Notes: a model not told the origin generated them from the letters alone. Positions 1-5,597 are shown, counted from the first letter of the stretch. The stretch is DNA of 6,729 bases from an uncultured Actinomyces sp. (GCA_900554605.1 USHU01000054.1:1-6729), one strand, 5' to 3'. Made by a program: numbers and translations.

Positions 1-55
1 GTTCAGGCGTGGCAGTGCGGTCGGTCTTGTCATTTGGACTCTCCAGTGAACTGTC

Positions 56-83
56 TTGCAGGTGTGGGGGAGGGCGTTAAAAT
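56..83 (+). promoter_or_regulatory. Probable promoter of the tetR-glycosyltransferase operon
   Basis: A -35-like TTGCAG (56-61) and a -10-like TAAAAT (78-83) are separated by 16 bases. Transcription would begin around base 90, about 25 bases before the regulator's ATG and inside the palindrome at 86-104. The -10 match is good and the -35 is weak, as expected for a repressor-controlled promoter. The assignment rests on motif spacing only. Confidence 0.5.
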
Positions 84-85
84 AA

Positions 86-104
86 AACCGACTGTCGGTC
101 GGTT
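86..104. promoter_or_regulatory. Palindromic operator, likely bound by the adjacent TetR-family protein
   Basis: Seven-base arms AACCGAC (86-92) and GTCGGTT (98-104) form a perfect inverted repeat around a 5-base centre. A second, overlapping palindrome, ACCGA-CTG-TCGGT, lies at 87-99. The site directly follows the predicted -10 box and covers the predicted transcription start, so a bound dimer would block initiation. ACCGAC/GTCGGT arms are a common operator style for TetR-family proteins. Autorepression and co-control of the glycosyltransferase are inferred. Confidence 0.72.
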
Positions 105-115
105 ATGGAGGTTGT

Positions 116-754
116 ATGAATCAGGCGGAGAAGTCCGAGCGTACTCGGGAGATGATCTGGGCAGCTGCCCGACAGCTATTCGCAGAGAATGGGTACGACA
201 GCACAACCATGCAAGATATTGTCGGGGCAAGCGGAATGTCGAAGGGGGCGATCTATCACCATTTCTCATCGAAGCAGGAGGTGTTGGGTTCCGTTATTCA
301 GGGTGAGTTGCAGTATTTGAATGCATTTGTCGAAGATTTGGCTGCACAATCGGATGTGTCGGTGATCGACAGGATGACAAGCCTCACGGCGCATATGGCC
401 GCCTCTGGTCCGCAAAATGGTATCGGGCGCGCCAACTGGGTAAGCGAGGTTCCTGAAGCCTTGCTGGGATCATTGCGTCACTCACTGACAACGCTCGCGC
501 CCCACTTGGAACGAATGCTGCGCCAGGGAATGGAGTCTGGTGAAATTGGCTGCGCCTTCCCGGGTGAAGTCGCTGAAGTGTTGGTTCTGCTTGTAGATGT
601 CTGGATTGACCCGCTGATCGTTTCGGATTCTTATGAGCGAAAGTGCCAAAAGGTGGATTTTATTGCTGCTTTCCTCGAACGTTTCGACGCCCCGGTGCTC
701 AGTGAGGACTCTATCGCAGTCATCAAAAATGGGGTAGGTCGTTTCTATGAATGA
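116..754 (+). CDS. TetR/AcrR-family transcriptional repressor
   Basis: A 212-residue ligand-responsive repressor. Residues about 9-56 form the TetR DNA-binding domain: a first helix with the RQLFAENGYDSTTMQDI pattern, then the helix-turn-helix ending in SKGAIYHHFSSKQEVL, the family's hallmark. Residues about 60-205 are the variable helical domain that binds the inducer and dimerises; its ligand cannot be read from sequence. The length is typical. The start is supported by GGAGG at 107-111, four bases before the ATG. The stop overlaps the start of the glycosyltransferase (ATGAATGA, 747-754), so the two are translationally coupled. The operator at 86-104 suggests it represses its own operon and is released by a compound, perhaps one the glycosyltransferase modifies. 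Family assignment is secure; ligand and target are inferred. Confidence 0.93.
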   Translation: MNQAEKSERTREMIWAAARQLFAENGYDSTTMQDIVGASGMSKGAIYHHFSSKQEVLGSVIQGELQYLNAFVEDLAAQSDVSVIDRMTSLTAHMAASGPQNGIGRANWVSEVPEALLGSLRHSLTTLAPHLERMLRQGMESGEIGCAFPGEVAEVLVLLVDVWIDPLIVSDSYERKCQKVDFIAAFLERFDAPVLSEDSIAVIKNGVGRFYE

Positions 755-1913
755 GTGCGATTTCTACTCCATTCTCATGGTGAATCTACCGTTTTCTGGG
801 CACACGAACCCGACGCTCGGCTTAGCTCGGGTACTCACTGATATGGGACATCGTGTGACCTACATTCATTCGCCTACGTGGCGGGAAGCTGTGGAAGATA
901 CGGGCGCACATTTTGTCCCCTATGACGACTATCCCCTCTGTCCGAGTCCATTCCAGGATCGCATGCACTGCTGGAGTGCTGCTTACCGGACGGTGCTGCG
1001 TATCGGCTCAGACTACGACTGCCTTATCTACGAGATGCTCTTTGTTTCAGGCAAAGCACTCGCCGACCGTTTGGGGATAGTCCCGATCAGGATCTTCTCA
1101 ACCTTTGCGCTCAATGAGCATGTACTAGACGACTTCGGGCGAAGCGGCGGGTTGTACTTAACGTCGATCTTCCGTTTTCCGCGCATTAGATCGCTCATTT
1201 CCGCACCTTTAAGTAGGAGATATGGGTGGCGCTTCCGAGAGATCGAAGCCGAGATTGCGTGTAATAGCCCTAGCCTCAATATCGTCTATACGCCCCGGAG
1301 CTTTCAGATATATGCCAAGGAATTCCCTTCATCTCGATACGCGTTCGTAGGGGCGTCTATCGATGGACGTTGCAGCGAGCCATTTTCGCCTCCCGGGGGC
1401 AGTGGCCCCCTCATCTACATTTCTCTAGGGACAGAACTCAATAAGTCCGAGCGTTTCTTCCGTCGGTGTGTGGAAGCGTTCCGCAGCTGTGACGTGCGCG
1501 TTGTTATGGCGATCGGTGGGTCTGTACGTCCTGAGAGCCTGGGCTCCCTGCCACCCTCGATTATGGTCCGCAGCAGGGTTCCGCAGCTTGAGGTGCTTGC
1601 ACGAGCATCTCTCTTTATTACCCACGGAGGAATGAACAGCGTTAATGAGGCACTCTTCTACGGAGTGCCGATGCTGGTTGTACCAGTTGGTAACGATCAA
1701 CCGACTGTGGCTCGGCGGGTGAAAGAGCTGGGATTGGGCGAAGTGTTGGAGGCCCATGCAGTAACTGCCGATGTGCTTCGTGAGGCTGCCATGCGTGTGT
1801 TATCTGATCGTGAGTGTCACACGCGTCTTTCCGAGTTTCGCAGAGAGACATGCAACGCAGGTGGCAATGCAGAAGCTGCGAAGCTCATCGTCGAACGGCT
1901 CAATCGAGCGTGA
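747..1913 (+). CDS. MGT-type (GT1, UDP-sugar dependent) glycosyltransferase
   Basis: A 388-residue GT-B fold enzyme of the macrolide-glycosyltransferase/UGT-like group, which moves a sugar from a nucleotide donor to a small hydrophobic acceptor in the cytoplasm. The N-terminal acceptor domain starts with the loop containing GHTNPTLGL; His19 matches the catalytic base. The C-terminal donor domain carries SLGTE (226-230), HGGMNSVNEAL (293-303) and the donor-binding DQ pair (317-318) in PVGNDQPTVA. The length fits the MGT family. At the place where relatives usually carry the Asp partnering the catalytic His, this protein has Glu96 (LIYEMLF). The start has GGGGTAGG at 731-738, 8 bases upstream; Met11 is a possible alternative start. 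Being co-transcribed with a TetR repressor suggests inducible inactivation of an antibiotic or other xenobiotic, as in known macrolide glycosyltransferases. A role in making a glycosylated metabolite is possible. The substrate is not determined. Confidence 0.92.
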   Translation: MNECDFYSILMVNLPFSGHTNPTLGLARVLTDMGHRVTYIHSPTWREAVEDTGAHFVPYDDYPLCPSPFQDRMHCWSAAYRTVLRIGSDYDCLIYEMLFVSGKALADRLGIVPIRIFSTFALNEHVLDDFGRSGGLYLTSIFRFPRIRSLISAPLSRRYGWRFREIEAEIACNSPSLNIVYTPRSFQIYAKEFPSSRYAFVGASIDGRCSEPFSPPGGSGPLIYISLGTELNKSERFFRRCVEAFRSCDVRVVMAIGGSVRPESLGSLPPSIMVRSRVPQLEVLARASLFITHGGMNSVNEALFYGVPMLVVPVGNDQPTVARRVKELGLGEVLEAHAVTADVLREAAMRVLSDRECHTRLSEFRRETCNAGGNAEAAKLIVERLNRA

Positions 1914-1919
1914 AACGCG

Positions 1920-1962
1920 GGCGGGGAGCAGTTGATGGGCTGCTCCCCGCCAGCACTGTTTT
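1920..1962 (+). terminator. Intrinsic terminator of the tetR-glycosyltransferase operon
   Basis: A perfect 12-bp GC-rich stem (1920-1931 with 1940-1951) has an 8-base loop. It begins 6 bases after the glycosyltransferase stop and is followed by a short TTTT at 1959-1962. The T-run is weak and slightly distant, but the stem is strong and well placed. Confidence 0.75.
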
Positions 1963-1964
1963 AA

Positions 1965-2286
1965 AGCTACGAAAACTCGCAAGAGTGCAAAAAAGAATCG
2001 CTCCAATGTTCATCCTCATCGATCATGCGGATGTCTATTCCACGGCAAAGCCCCCTGGAATGGCCGCCCATCGACGGATTGACGACCGTCCTAACGATTC
2101 TGCACCGGGAGGACAAGGAACTTCTCGGCGTTCGGCACTTAATTCAACATCTTCCTGCCCGACGGGCGCCCAGACGCAGGCGATTCCCAAGACATGGCGA
2201 AAACGGCGGTACTCGGCGTACCCGCACGATGTCCAGATGACAACAGAGGCTCCGAACTACCACTCTTCGGCGAAGTAATTCGTTAG
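1965..2286 (+). pseudogene. Gap without a confident gene; possible decayed reading frame
   Basis: About 330 bases between two convergent genes hold no ORF with a ribosome binding site or recognisable domain. One frame is open from 1965 to 2240, and its part from the ATG at 2025 reads plausibly protein-like up to about 2165 (for example HREDKELLGVRHLIQHLP). It then turns into low-complexity Arg-rich sequence (RRAPRRRRFPRHG). A second frame, open from 2143 to the TAG at 2286, reads naturally where the first degenerates (DGRPDAGDSQDMAKTAVLG, then GSELPLFGEVIR). A one-base frameshift near 2155-2165 would join them. I do not recognise the product. It may be a gene remnant or simply noncoding DNA that is open by chance. 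Confidence 0.2.
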
Positions 2287-2296
2287 TAGAGATCTT

Positions 2297-2325
2297 TAAG
2301 GGCGCGGCGTTGAGTCGCGCCCTTA
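2297..2325. terminator. Hairpin between convergent transcripts, after the exonuclease gene
   Basis: A perfect 10-bp stem (2297-2306 with 2316-2325) has a 9-base loop. It includes the TAA stop codon of the minus-strand exonuclease gene in one arm. Neither side has a long T-run, though T-rich bases flank the plus-strand end. It probably ends exonuclease transcription and may also stop read-through from the left. Confidence 0.55.
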
Positions 2326-3057
2326 TTGCATGGGCCAGCGGCGGTCGATGTGGGTCTCCCGTCCCCTTGAACGTAGAAAGTTTTCAAAGTTTTCTGCCCA
2401 CGCTGCGTGAGCTTCCTTTTGGAATGCGTGGATTTGATTGCAGCTCTGAGCCGCACAATCCGGGAACTTTCGGGCGATCGCGGCCAGCACGTCCAAGGTC
2501 ATAACCACGTCGTATTCGGCGGTATGCGCATTTTCCGAAACTGGAACCCCGTACGCGCTGGCCATGAGAGAAAGCTGTTTTTTCCCCTTGCGGTAGCGAT
2601 CAAAATGACGGTCCAAGACCAAAGGATCGATGATGGGCGCGGGCTCGCTTAGACCGAGCCGTTCACTGAGAGTGGGGAGCTTATGTCTGCGTAGCTCTTC
2701 TTCAAGCAAGGTGAAATCGAAACTTCCGTTGAACGCGACAACGGGATATCCGCGTCCCATATGCGAGGCAAGAGAAGTGGCAAGTTCTTCAAGAACTTCA
2801 CGGATCGGACGGCCGTGGGTTTGTGCCGTTTGCGTTGTGATCCCATGAATCTGAGCTGCAGAGTCAGGGATGACAACTTCGGGGTCTGCGAGCCATGTCG
2901 TAATGACGTCAGAGCCGGCAGTGGCTGCAGCTCCGTCTGCGCGTAGAACGAGTGCTGCAGTAACCAAGCGGTCACTGTGGGGGTTAACCCCTGTTGTTTC
3001 GGTATCAAAGCCAAGCCAGGGGAGTTGTGCCCACGACGGAACTGATGTGTGTGTCAT
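2323..3057 (-). CDS. DEDDh 3'-5' exonuclease (DnaQ/DNA polymerase III epsilon-like)
   Basis: A 244-residue nuclease with the DnaQ-like RNase H fold, cutting nucleotides from 3' ends of DNA or RNA with two metal ions. All catalytic positions are visible: FDTETTG (Asp18 and Glu20, Exo I), FNGSFDF (Asp114, Exo II) and AHTAEYDV (His178 and Asp183, Exo III), which makes it DEDDh type. The exonuclease domain spans about residues 12-197; the remaining 47 residues are a polar tail without a recognised domain. There is no BRCT, GIY-YIG or polymerase part, so it is the stand-alone form. A role in repair or nucleic-acid turnover fits better than a proven replicative proofreader. The start has only a weak AAGG one base before the ATG, but no other start precedes the Exo I motif sensibly. 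A terminator at 3111-3148 separates it from the gene upstream, so it has its own promoter. Confidence 0.93.
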   Translation of the reverse strand: MTHTSVPSWAQLPWLGFDTETTGVNPHSDRLVTAALVLRADGAAATAGSDVITTWLADPEVVIPDSAAQIHGITTQTAQTHGRPIREVLEELATSLASHMGRGYPVVAFNGSFDFTLLEEELRRHKLPTLSERLGLSEPAPIIDPLVLDRHFDRYRKGKKQLSLMASAYGVPVSENAHTAEYDVVMTLDVLAAIARKFPDCAAQSCNQIHAFQKEAHAAWAENFENFLRSRGRETHIDRRWPMQ

Positions 3058-3110
3058 GCCTTAAGTGTGCACTGTTGCTCCGTCATTTGCGTCCAATTTC
3101 AGATCCGCAT

Positions 3111-3148
3111 AAAAAAGATGTCCCACTTCGTCATGGAAGTGGGACATC
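3111..3148 (-). terminator. Strong intrinsic terminator of the 61-residue small gene
   Basis: A perfect 13-bp stem (3117-3129 with 3136-3148) has a 6-base loop. In the minus direction it is followed at once by six T residues (AAAAAA at 3111-3116 on the plus strand). This is a textbook rho-independent terminator, 20 bases past the stop of the small minus-strand gene. It shows that a transcript really ends here in that direction. Confidence 0.9.
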
Positions 3149-3168
3149 GCTAGATGAACTGTCGTGAA

Positions 3169-3354
3169 TCAGGGATGCAAAGGCAAGGGGAACGAGAAAC
3201 GCGTGTATGCACCAGGCATCTGGGCGCGATCACGAGATCCCAACTTACGAGGTGTGCGCTCGTTTGTGCGGCGCGATACATCCTGCGCAATGCGGCTTTC
3301 CGCGCGTGAACTGCGACGGAAATCCCTTTGAGTGGCAGCTGCTGCTGTCAACAT
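3169..3354 (-). CDS. Small arginine-rich protein of unknown function (61 aa)
   Basis: I do not recognise this protein. It is strongly basic: 12 Arg and 1 Lys against 5 acidic residues, with no predicted membrane segment and no cysteines. An Ala-rich start (LTAAAATQR) leads into an Arg/Ser/Thr-rich middle (about 10-45), then a hydrophobic, Pro- and aromatic-rich end (PGAYTRFSFPLPLHP). The gene looks real because it has an ideal AGGAGGT ribosome binding site four bases before the ATG (3359-3365) and a textbook terminator just downstream. It would form a single-gene unit divergent from guaB3. A nucleic-acid or ribosome-binding role is conceivable from the charge but is not shown. Confidence 0.72.
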   Translation of the reverse strand: MLTAAAATQRDFRRSSRAESRIAQDVSRRTNERTPRKLGSRDRAQMPGAYTRFSFPLPLHP

Positions 3355-3358
3355 GATG

Positions 3359-3365
3359 ACCTCCT
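3359..3365 (-). promoter_or_regulatory. Consensus ribosome binding site of the small gene
   Basis: On the minus strand this reads AGGAGGT, the full anti-Shine-Dalgarno complement, four bases before the ATG at 3354. It is the strongest ribosome binding site in the window and the main reason to accept the 61-residue ORF as a gene. Confidence 0.8.
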
Positions 3366-3416
3366 GCGGATCAAATGGCGAACACCACTTGCGGGTGTAT
3401 TTGTGATGACGTATAC

Positions 3417-3445
3417 ATTCTGCGCATTGCCGACGATCTCTTCAA
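3417..3445 (-). promoter_or_regulatory. Possible promoter of the small gene
   Basis: On the minus strand, TTGAAG (3445-3440) and CAGAAT (3422-3417) are separated by 17 bases. Each matches four of six consensus positions. The resulting leader would be about 55 bases. Other placements are possible. Confidence 0.35.
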
Positions 3446-3717
3446 GTGTTTTTCACCCTCGGCGTGCAGGGTCGTTCCTTCAGGCGTGGATTGAAAAGCA
3501 AAAGGTTGGGAACTGGTGAAGTCTCCCCATGGCCTCGTCCTCAATAATCTAAAAATTCGGTAAAAATTTGTGGGCGATCGTCATGTCTCCACAGGGCTTT
3601 CGGGGTAAAAGTAAAGTCGTATCAGAATGCAAGCCGACTGTGAAATGTGCCACTTTATGCTCGGTGTATGTGGCGTGTCTTCGATGCGGCGTCAATATCG
3701 CGCCCATGTGGAGTGAC

Positions 3718-3723
3718 TACAAT
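3718..3723 (+). promoter_or_regulatory. -10 box of guaB3, predicting a leaderless mRNA
   Basis: TACAAT matches five of six consensus -10 positions and ends exactly six bases before the ATG at 3730. Transcription would therefore start at or next to the A of the start codon. No ribosome binding site lies at a useful distance; the nearest GGAG is 16 bases away. No clear -35 is visible. Leaderless mRNAs with this spacing are common in Actinomycetota. Confidence 0.6.
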
Positions 3724-3729
3724 GGCCCC

Positions 3730-4851
3730 ATGGGTAATGAGGTCGAAATCGGTCGAGGAAAACGAGGCCGCCGCGCCTACACGCTAGATGACATCGCACT
3801 TGTTTCGGCACGTAGAACCAGGGACCCTGCCGACGTGAACGTTGGATGGCAGATCGATGCCTACCACGTCGATGTCCCCATCATGGCTGCCCCCATGGAT
3901 TCGGTGATGAGTCCCGATACGGCAATTCTCTTCGGCAAGCTTGGCGGTATTGGAGTTTTGGACCTTGACGGTCTGTGGACTCGTTACGAAAATCCTCAAC
4001 CGATTTTGGATGAGATTGCCCAGCTCCCCGCCGAAGGCTCAATCGCTCGACTTCAACAAATTTATTCGGCACCTATCCAAGCCGATCTCATCACCGAACG
4101 TCTCCAGTACATCCGGGATGCGGGAGTCGTGGTGGCAGGAAGGCTTTCGCCCCAGCGCACCCAGCGCTACTGGCGCGCTGTTGTCGAGGCTGGTGTTGAT
4201 CTCTTCGTCATCCGCGGAACAACGGTGTCTGCCGAGCATGTCTCTTCGCGTGCAGAGCCTCTCAACCTCAAACGCTTTATCTATGAGCTTGATGTTCCCG
4301 TCATTGTGGGCGGAGTCTCCACAGATACCGCTGCCTTGCATCTGATGCGTACGGGCGCTGCAGGTATTCTGGTTGGCTTTGGCGGGGGAGCAGCCCACGC
4401 AACTCGCCAGTCCCTGGGCGTCCACGCTCCCATGGCGACGGCGATCGCCGATGTTGCTGCGGCACGCCGCGACTACATGGATGAGTCTGGCGGTCGCTAC
4501 GTCCACGTGATCGCGGATGGTGGAATTGGGCGTTCCGGTGACATGACACGCGCGATCGCCTGTGGTGCAGACGCGGTGATGATGGGTGCGGCCCTTGCTC
4601 GCGCCGAGGAAGCTCCAGGACGTGGTTGGCATTGGGGGTCCGAGGCCACGCACCCGGAGCTCCCACGAGGCCACCGTGTGCGCGTGGGGACTTCGGGGAC
4701 CTTCAGTGAAATCTTGTACGGGCCTTCGACGCGTGCGGATGGAACGCTGAACTTTATTGGTGCGCTCAAGCGAACTATGGCCTCGACAGGGTATTCGGAA
4801 GTGAAGGACCTGCAAAAGGCGGAAGTCGTCGTCAGCCCCTATTCGCGCTGA
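3730..4851 (+). CDS. guaB3: GuaB3-family IMP dehydrogenase-related protein
   Basis: A 373-residue TIM-barrel protein of the IMP dehydrogenase/GMP reductase superfamily, closest to the actinobacterial GuaB3 (IMPDH-related 2) group. The start at MGNEVEIGRGKRGRRAY matches where family members begin. Family landmarks follow: TRDPADVNVGWQIDAY (30-45), IMAAPMDSV (51-59), GGIGVL (72-77), EPLNLKRFI (176-184), VGGVS (193-197), TGAAGILVGFGGG (208-220), PMATAIADVAAARRDY (234-249) and the phosphate-binding stretch ADGGIGRSGD (262-271). It has no CBS pair, which is normal for GuaB3. The loop that carries the catalytic Cys in true IMPDH (GSICTT-like) reads GGGAAHATRQ and lacks Cys, so ordinary IMP oxidation by the covalent mechanism is doubtful. 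Its role in guanine nucleotide metabolism is inferred from homology. Translation probably begins on a leaderless mRNA. A hairpin 6 bases past the stop ends the unit. Confidence 0.93.
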   Translation: MGNEVEIGRGKRGRRAYTLDDIALVSARRTRDPADVNVGWQIDAYHVDVPIMAAPMDSVMSPDTAILFGKLGGIGVLDLDGLWTRYENPQPILDEIAQLPAEGSIARLQQIYSAPIQADLITERLQYIRDAGVVVAGRLSPQRTQRYWRAVVEAGVDLFVIRGTTVSAEHVSSRAEPLNLKRFIYELDVPVIVGGVSTDTAALHLMRTGAAGILVGFGGGAAHATRQSLGVHAPMATAIADVAAARRDYMDESGGRYVHVIADGGIGRSGDMTRAIACGADAVMMGAALARAEEAPGRGWHWGSEATHPELPRGHRVRVGTSGTFSEILYGPSTRADGTLNFIGALKRTMASTGYSEVKDLQKAEVVVSPYSR

Positions 4852-4896
4852 CACAAAATTCTGGGTGGCGAACGTCTTAGTTCGCCACCCAGAATT
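4852..4896. terminator. Bidirectional terminator between guaB3 and a convergent gene
   Basis: A perfect 17-bp stem (4857-4873 with 4880-4896) has a 6-base loop, the longest hairpin in the window. In the minus direction the last stem bases and the flank read TTTTGTG, an adequate T-run for the membrane-protein gene. In the plus direction the T-run is poor, but the hairpin lies directly after the guaB3 stop. Confidence 0.88.
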
Positions 4897-4908
4897 ACAA
4901 GTGTCCAC

Positions 4909-5388
4909 CTACGCTTTCTTTTCGCTTTCCGAGCTGAAGGTTGGCGTGTGGGACTTCAGCTCTCCCATCCTGTATGGGAGGAAAAGGGTCGAGAGAAGAG
5001 TGCCTGTAAACAGCCATGGCAGTAGTGCTGGCGCGGTGATCACATCGCTGTATTCGTTCAGGAAAGCACCAAAACTGGGCATTGCGTTCATTCCGAATAC
5101 GCCAATCATGACGCCCAAAACAACGAATGGGACTGCGAAATTATAGGCAATTGCAATCCAACGGACTTTTCGTGAGAGGCTAATGGCATTTGTGAGCCTC
5201 AGGATCAGTCCGGCGACAGTCAGCGCGAATCCGACGATCAATGCCCACGCAAGCGGTCGCGAAAACCACGCCATCGGTTGATTGCTGTACATGCCTTTCA
5301 ATGAAAAGGCAATGCCGAGCGTGCCAAGGAAGAAAAAGACGTAAATAAATCCGTTCAGGGATGACTTCTTATCGTCGATGATTTTCAT
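4909..5388 (-). CDS. Four-helix integral membrane protein of unknown function
   Basis: A 159-residue protein that I cannot assign to a named family. Four hydrophobic segments are clear, at about 12-30, 44-64, 77-100 and 119-138, with a short positive N-terminus (MKIIDDKK) and a polar, charged C-terminal tail of about 20 residues (SHTPTFSSESEKKA). Basic residues at 64-76 (RLTNAISLSRKVR) place the TM2-TM3 loop in the cytoplasm by the positive-inside rule, so both ends are probably cytoplasmic. No catalytic or transport motif is visible. AAGGA six bases before the ATG (5395-5399) supports the start. A near-consensus promoter lies about 110 bases upstream, so the mRNA has a sizeable leader. It is a single-gene unit bounded by terminators. 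Confidence 0.85.
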   Translation of the reverse strand: MKIIDDKKSSLNGFIYVFFFLGTLGIAFSLKGMYSNQPMAWFSRPLAWALIVGFALTVAGLILRLTNAISLSRKVRWIAIAYNFAVPFVVLGVMIGVFGMNAMPSFGAFLNEYSDVITAPALLPWLFTGTLLSTLFLPYRMGELKSHTPTFSSESEKKA

Positions 5389-5412
5389 GGTTTGTCCTTG
5401 GAGACAAGAAGA

Positions 5413-5499
5413 TCAGAATGAAATGCCAATCTGGCGGTGGCGGTGGGGGAAGCCGCGAAGGAATACAGGTGGCGTGCAGCGGTTCTTTGGTGCACCCAC
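5413..5499 (-). other. Leader of the membrane protein gene, with a possible short upstream ORF
   Basis: The predicted mRNA leader covers about 5389-5499. A GTG at 5499-5497, at the predicted transcription start, opens a 28-codon frame ending at TGA 5413. It would encode a short basic, Pro/Arg/His-rich peptide with a single Cys. If transcription begins at the GTG it could be translated as a leaderless leader peptide. There is no evidence beyond position, and a chance ORF of this length is likely. Confidence 0.15.
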
Positions 5500-5504
5500 T
5501 AATG

Positions 5505-5534
5505 ATTATCCTTGAGTCCTTGAGTCCTTGTCAA
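5505..5534 (-). promoter_or_regulatory. Strong promoter of the four-helix membrane protein gene
   Basis: On the minus strand a perfect TTGACA (5534-5529) and GATAAT (5510-5505, five of six) are separated by 18 bases. Transcription would start near 5498-5500, leaving a leader of about 110 bases. This is the best match to a housekeeping promoter in the window. Its spacer is formed by the tandem repeat at 5511-5526. Confidence 0.75.
5511..5526. repeat. Tandem 8-bp repeat inside a promoter spacer
   Basis: CTTGAGTC occurs twice in direct succession (5511-5518 and 5519-5526) and is followed by a third partial copy, CTTG (5527-5530). The repeat lies almost exactly between the -35 and -10 elements of the minus-strand promoter. 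Gain or loss of one unit would change the spacer from 18 to 26 or 10 bases. It could also be a direct-repeat binding site for a regulator. Confidence 0.8.
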
Positions 5535-5557
5535 TAGTTTTTCTGCAGGTCAAGGCG

Positions 5558-5597
5558 TAAAAATGTGGGGCGACCATGACCCTGGTCGCCCCACATT
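5558..5597 (-). terminator. Intrinsic terminator of the small membrane protein gene
   Basis: A perfect 15-bp stem (5562-5576 with 5583-5597) has a 6-base loop. In the minus direction it is followed by TTTA and lies about 25 bases past the stop of the 109-residue ORF. It separates that gene from the promoter of the next minus-strand gene. Confidence 0.85.

Larger units (their letters stand above)
3355..3729. other. Divergent intergenic region between the small gene and guaB3
   Basis: This 375-bp gap holds the start signals of the leftward small gene and the rightward guaB3. An A/T-rich patch lies at about 3544-3570. I see no tRNA, recognisable riboswitch or repeat array. A frame upstream of guaB3 stays open to 3568 and would add a Cys-containing extension of 54 residues, but it has no ribosome binding site and does not fit the family, so I treat it as noncoding. 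Confidence 0.6.

Noticed and set aside
1814..2278. 154-residue plus-strand ORF starting inside the glycosyltransferase gene
   Set aside because: It overlaps the end of the glycosyltransferase in another frame, crosses the terminator hairpin, has no ribosome binding site, and has a low-complexity Arg/Ser/Pro composition.
2649..3014. Minus-strand 121-residue ORF inside the exonuclease gene
   Set aside because: It lies in another frame of a gene that retains all catalytic motifs; no family features.
3328..3519. 63-residue plus-strand ORF in the divergent intergenic region
   Set aside because: It overlaps the start and ribosome binding site of the better-supported minus-strand small gene and has no ribosome binding site of its own.
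3568..3729. In-frame 54-residue N-terminal extension of GuaB3 with five Cys
   Set aside because: GuaB3 family members begin at the VEIGRGKR region, there is no ribosome binding site for the upstream ATGs, and a good -10 box lies inside the would-be coding sequence just before 3730.
4857..4896. Long perfect inverted repeat as a possible insertion-element end or small RNA
   Set aside because: Its position directly after guaB3 and before the stop of a convergent gene, with a T-run on one side, is fully explained by a shared terminator; no transposase is nearby.
4039..4908. Long antisense ORF (289 aa) opposite guaB3
   Set aside because: It lies almost entirely opposite a well-conserved gene, has no recognisable domain, has unusual composition, and ends up spanning the terminator hairpin; it is a shadow of the GC-rich coding strand.
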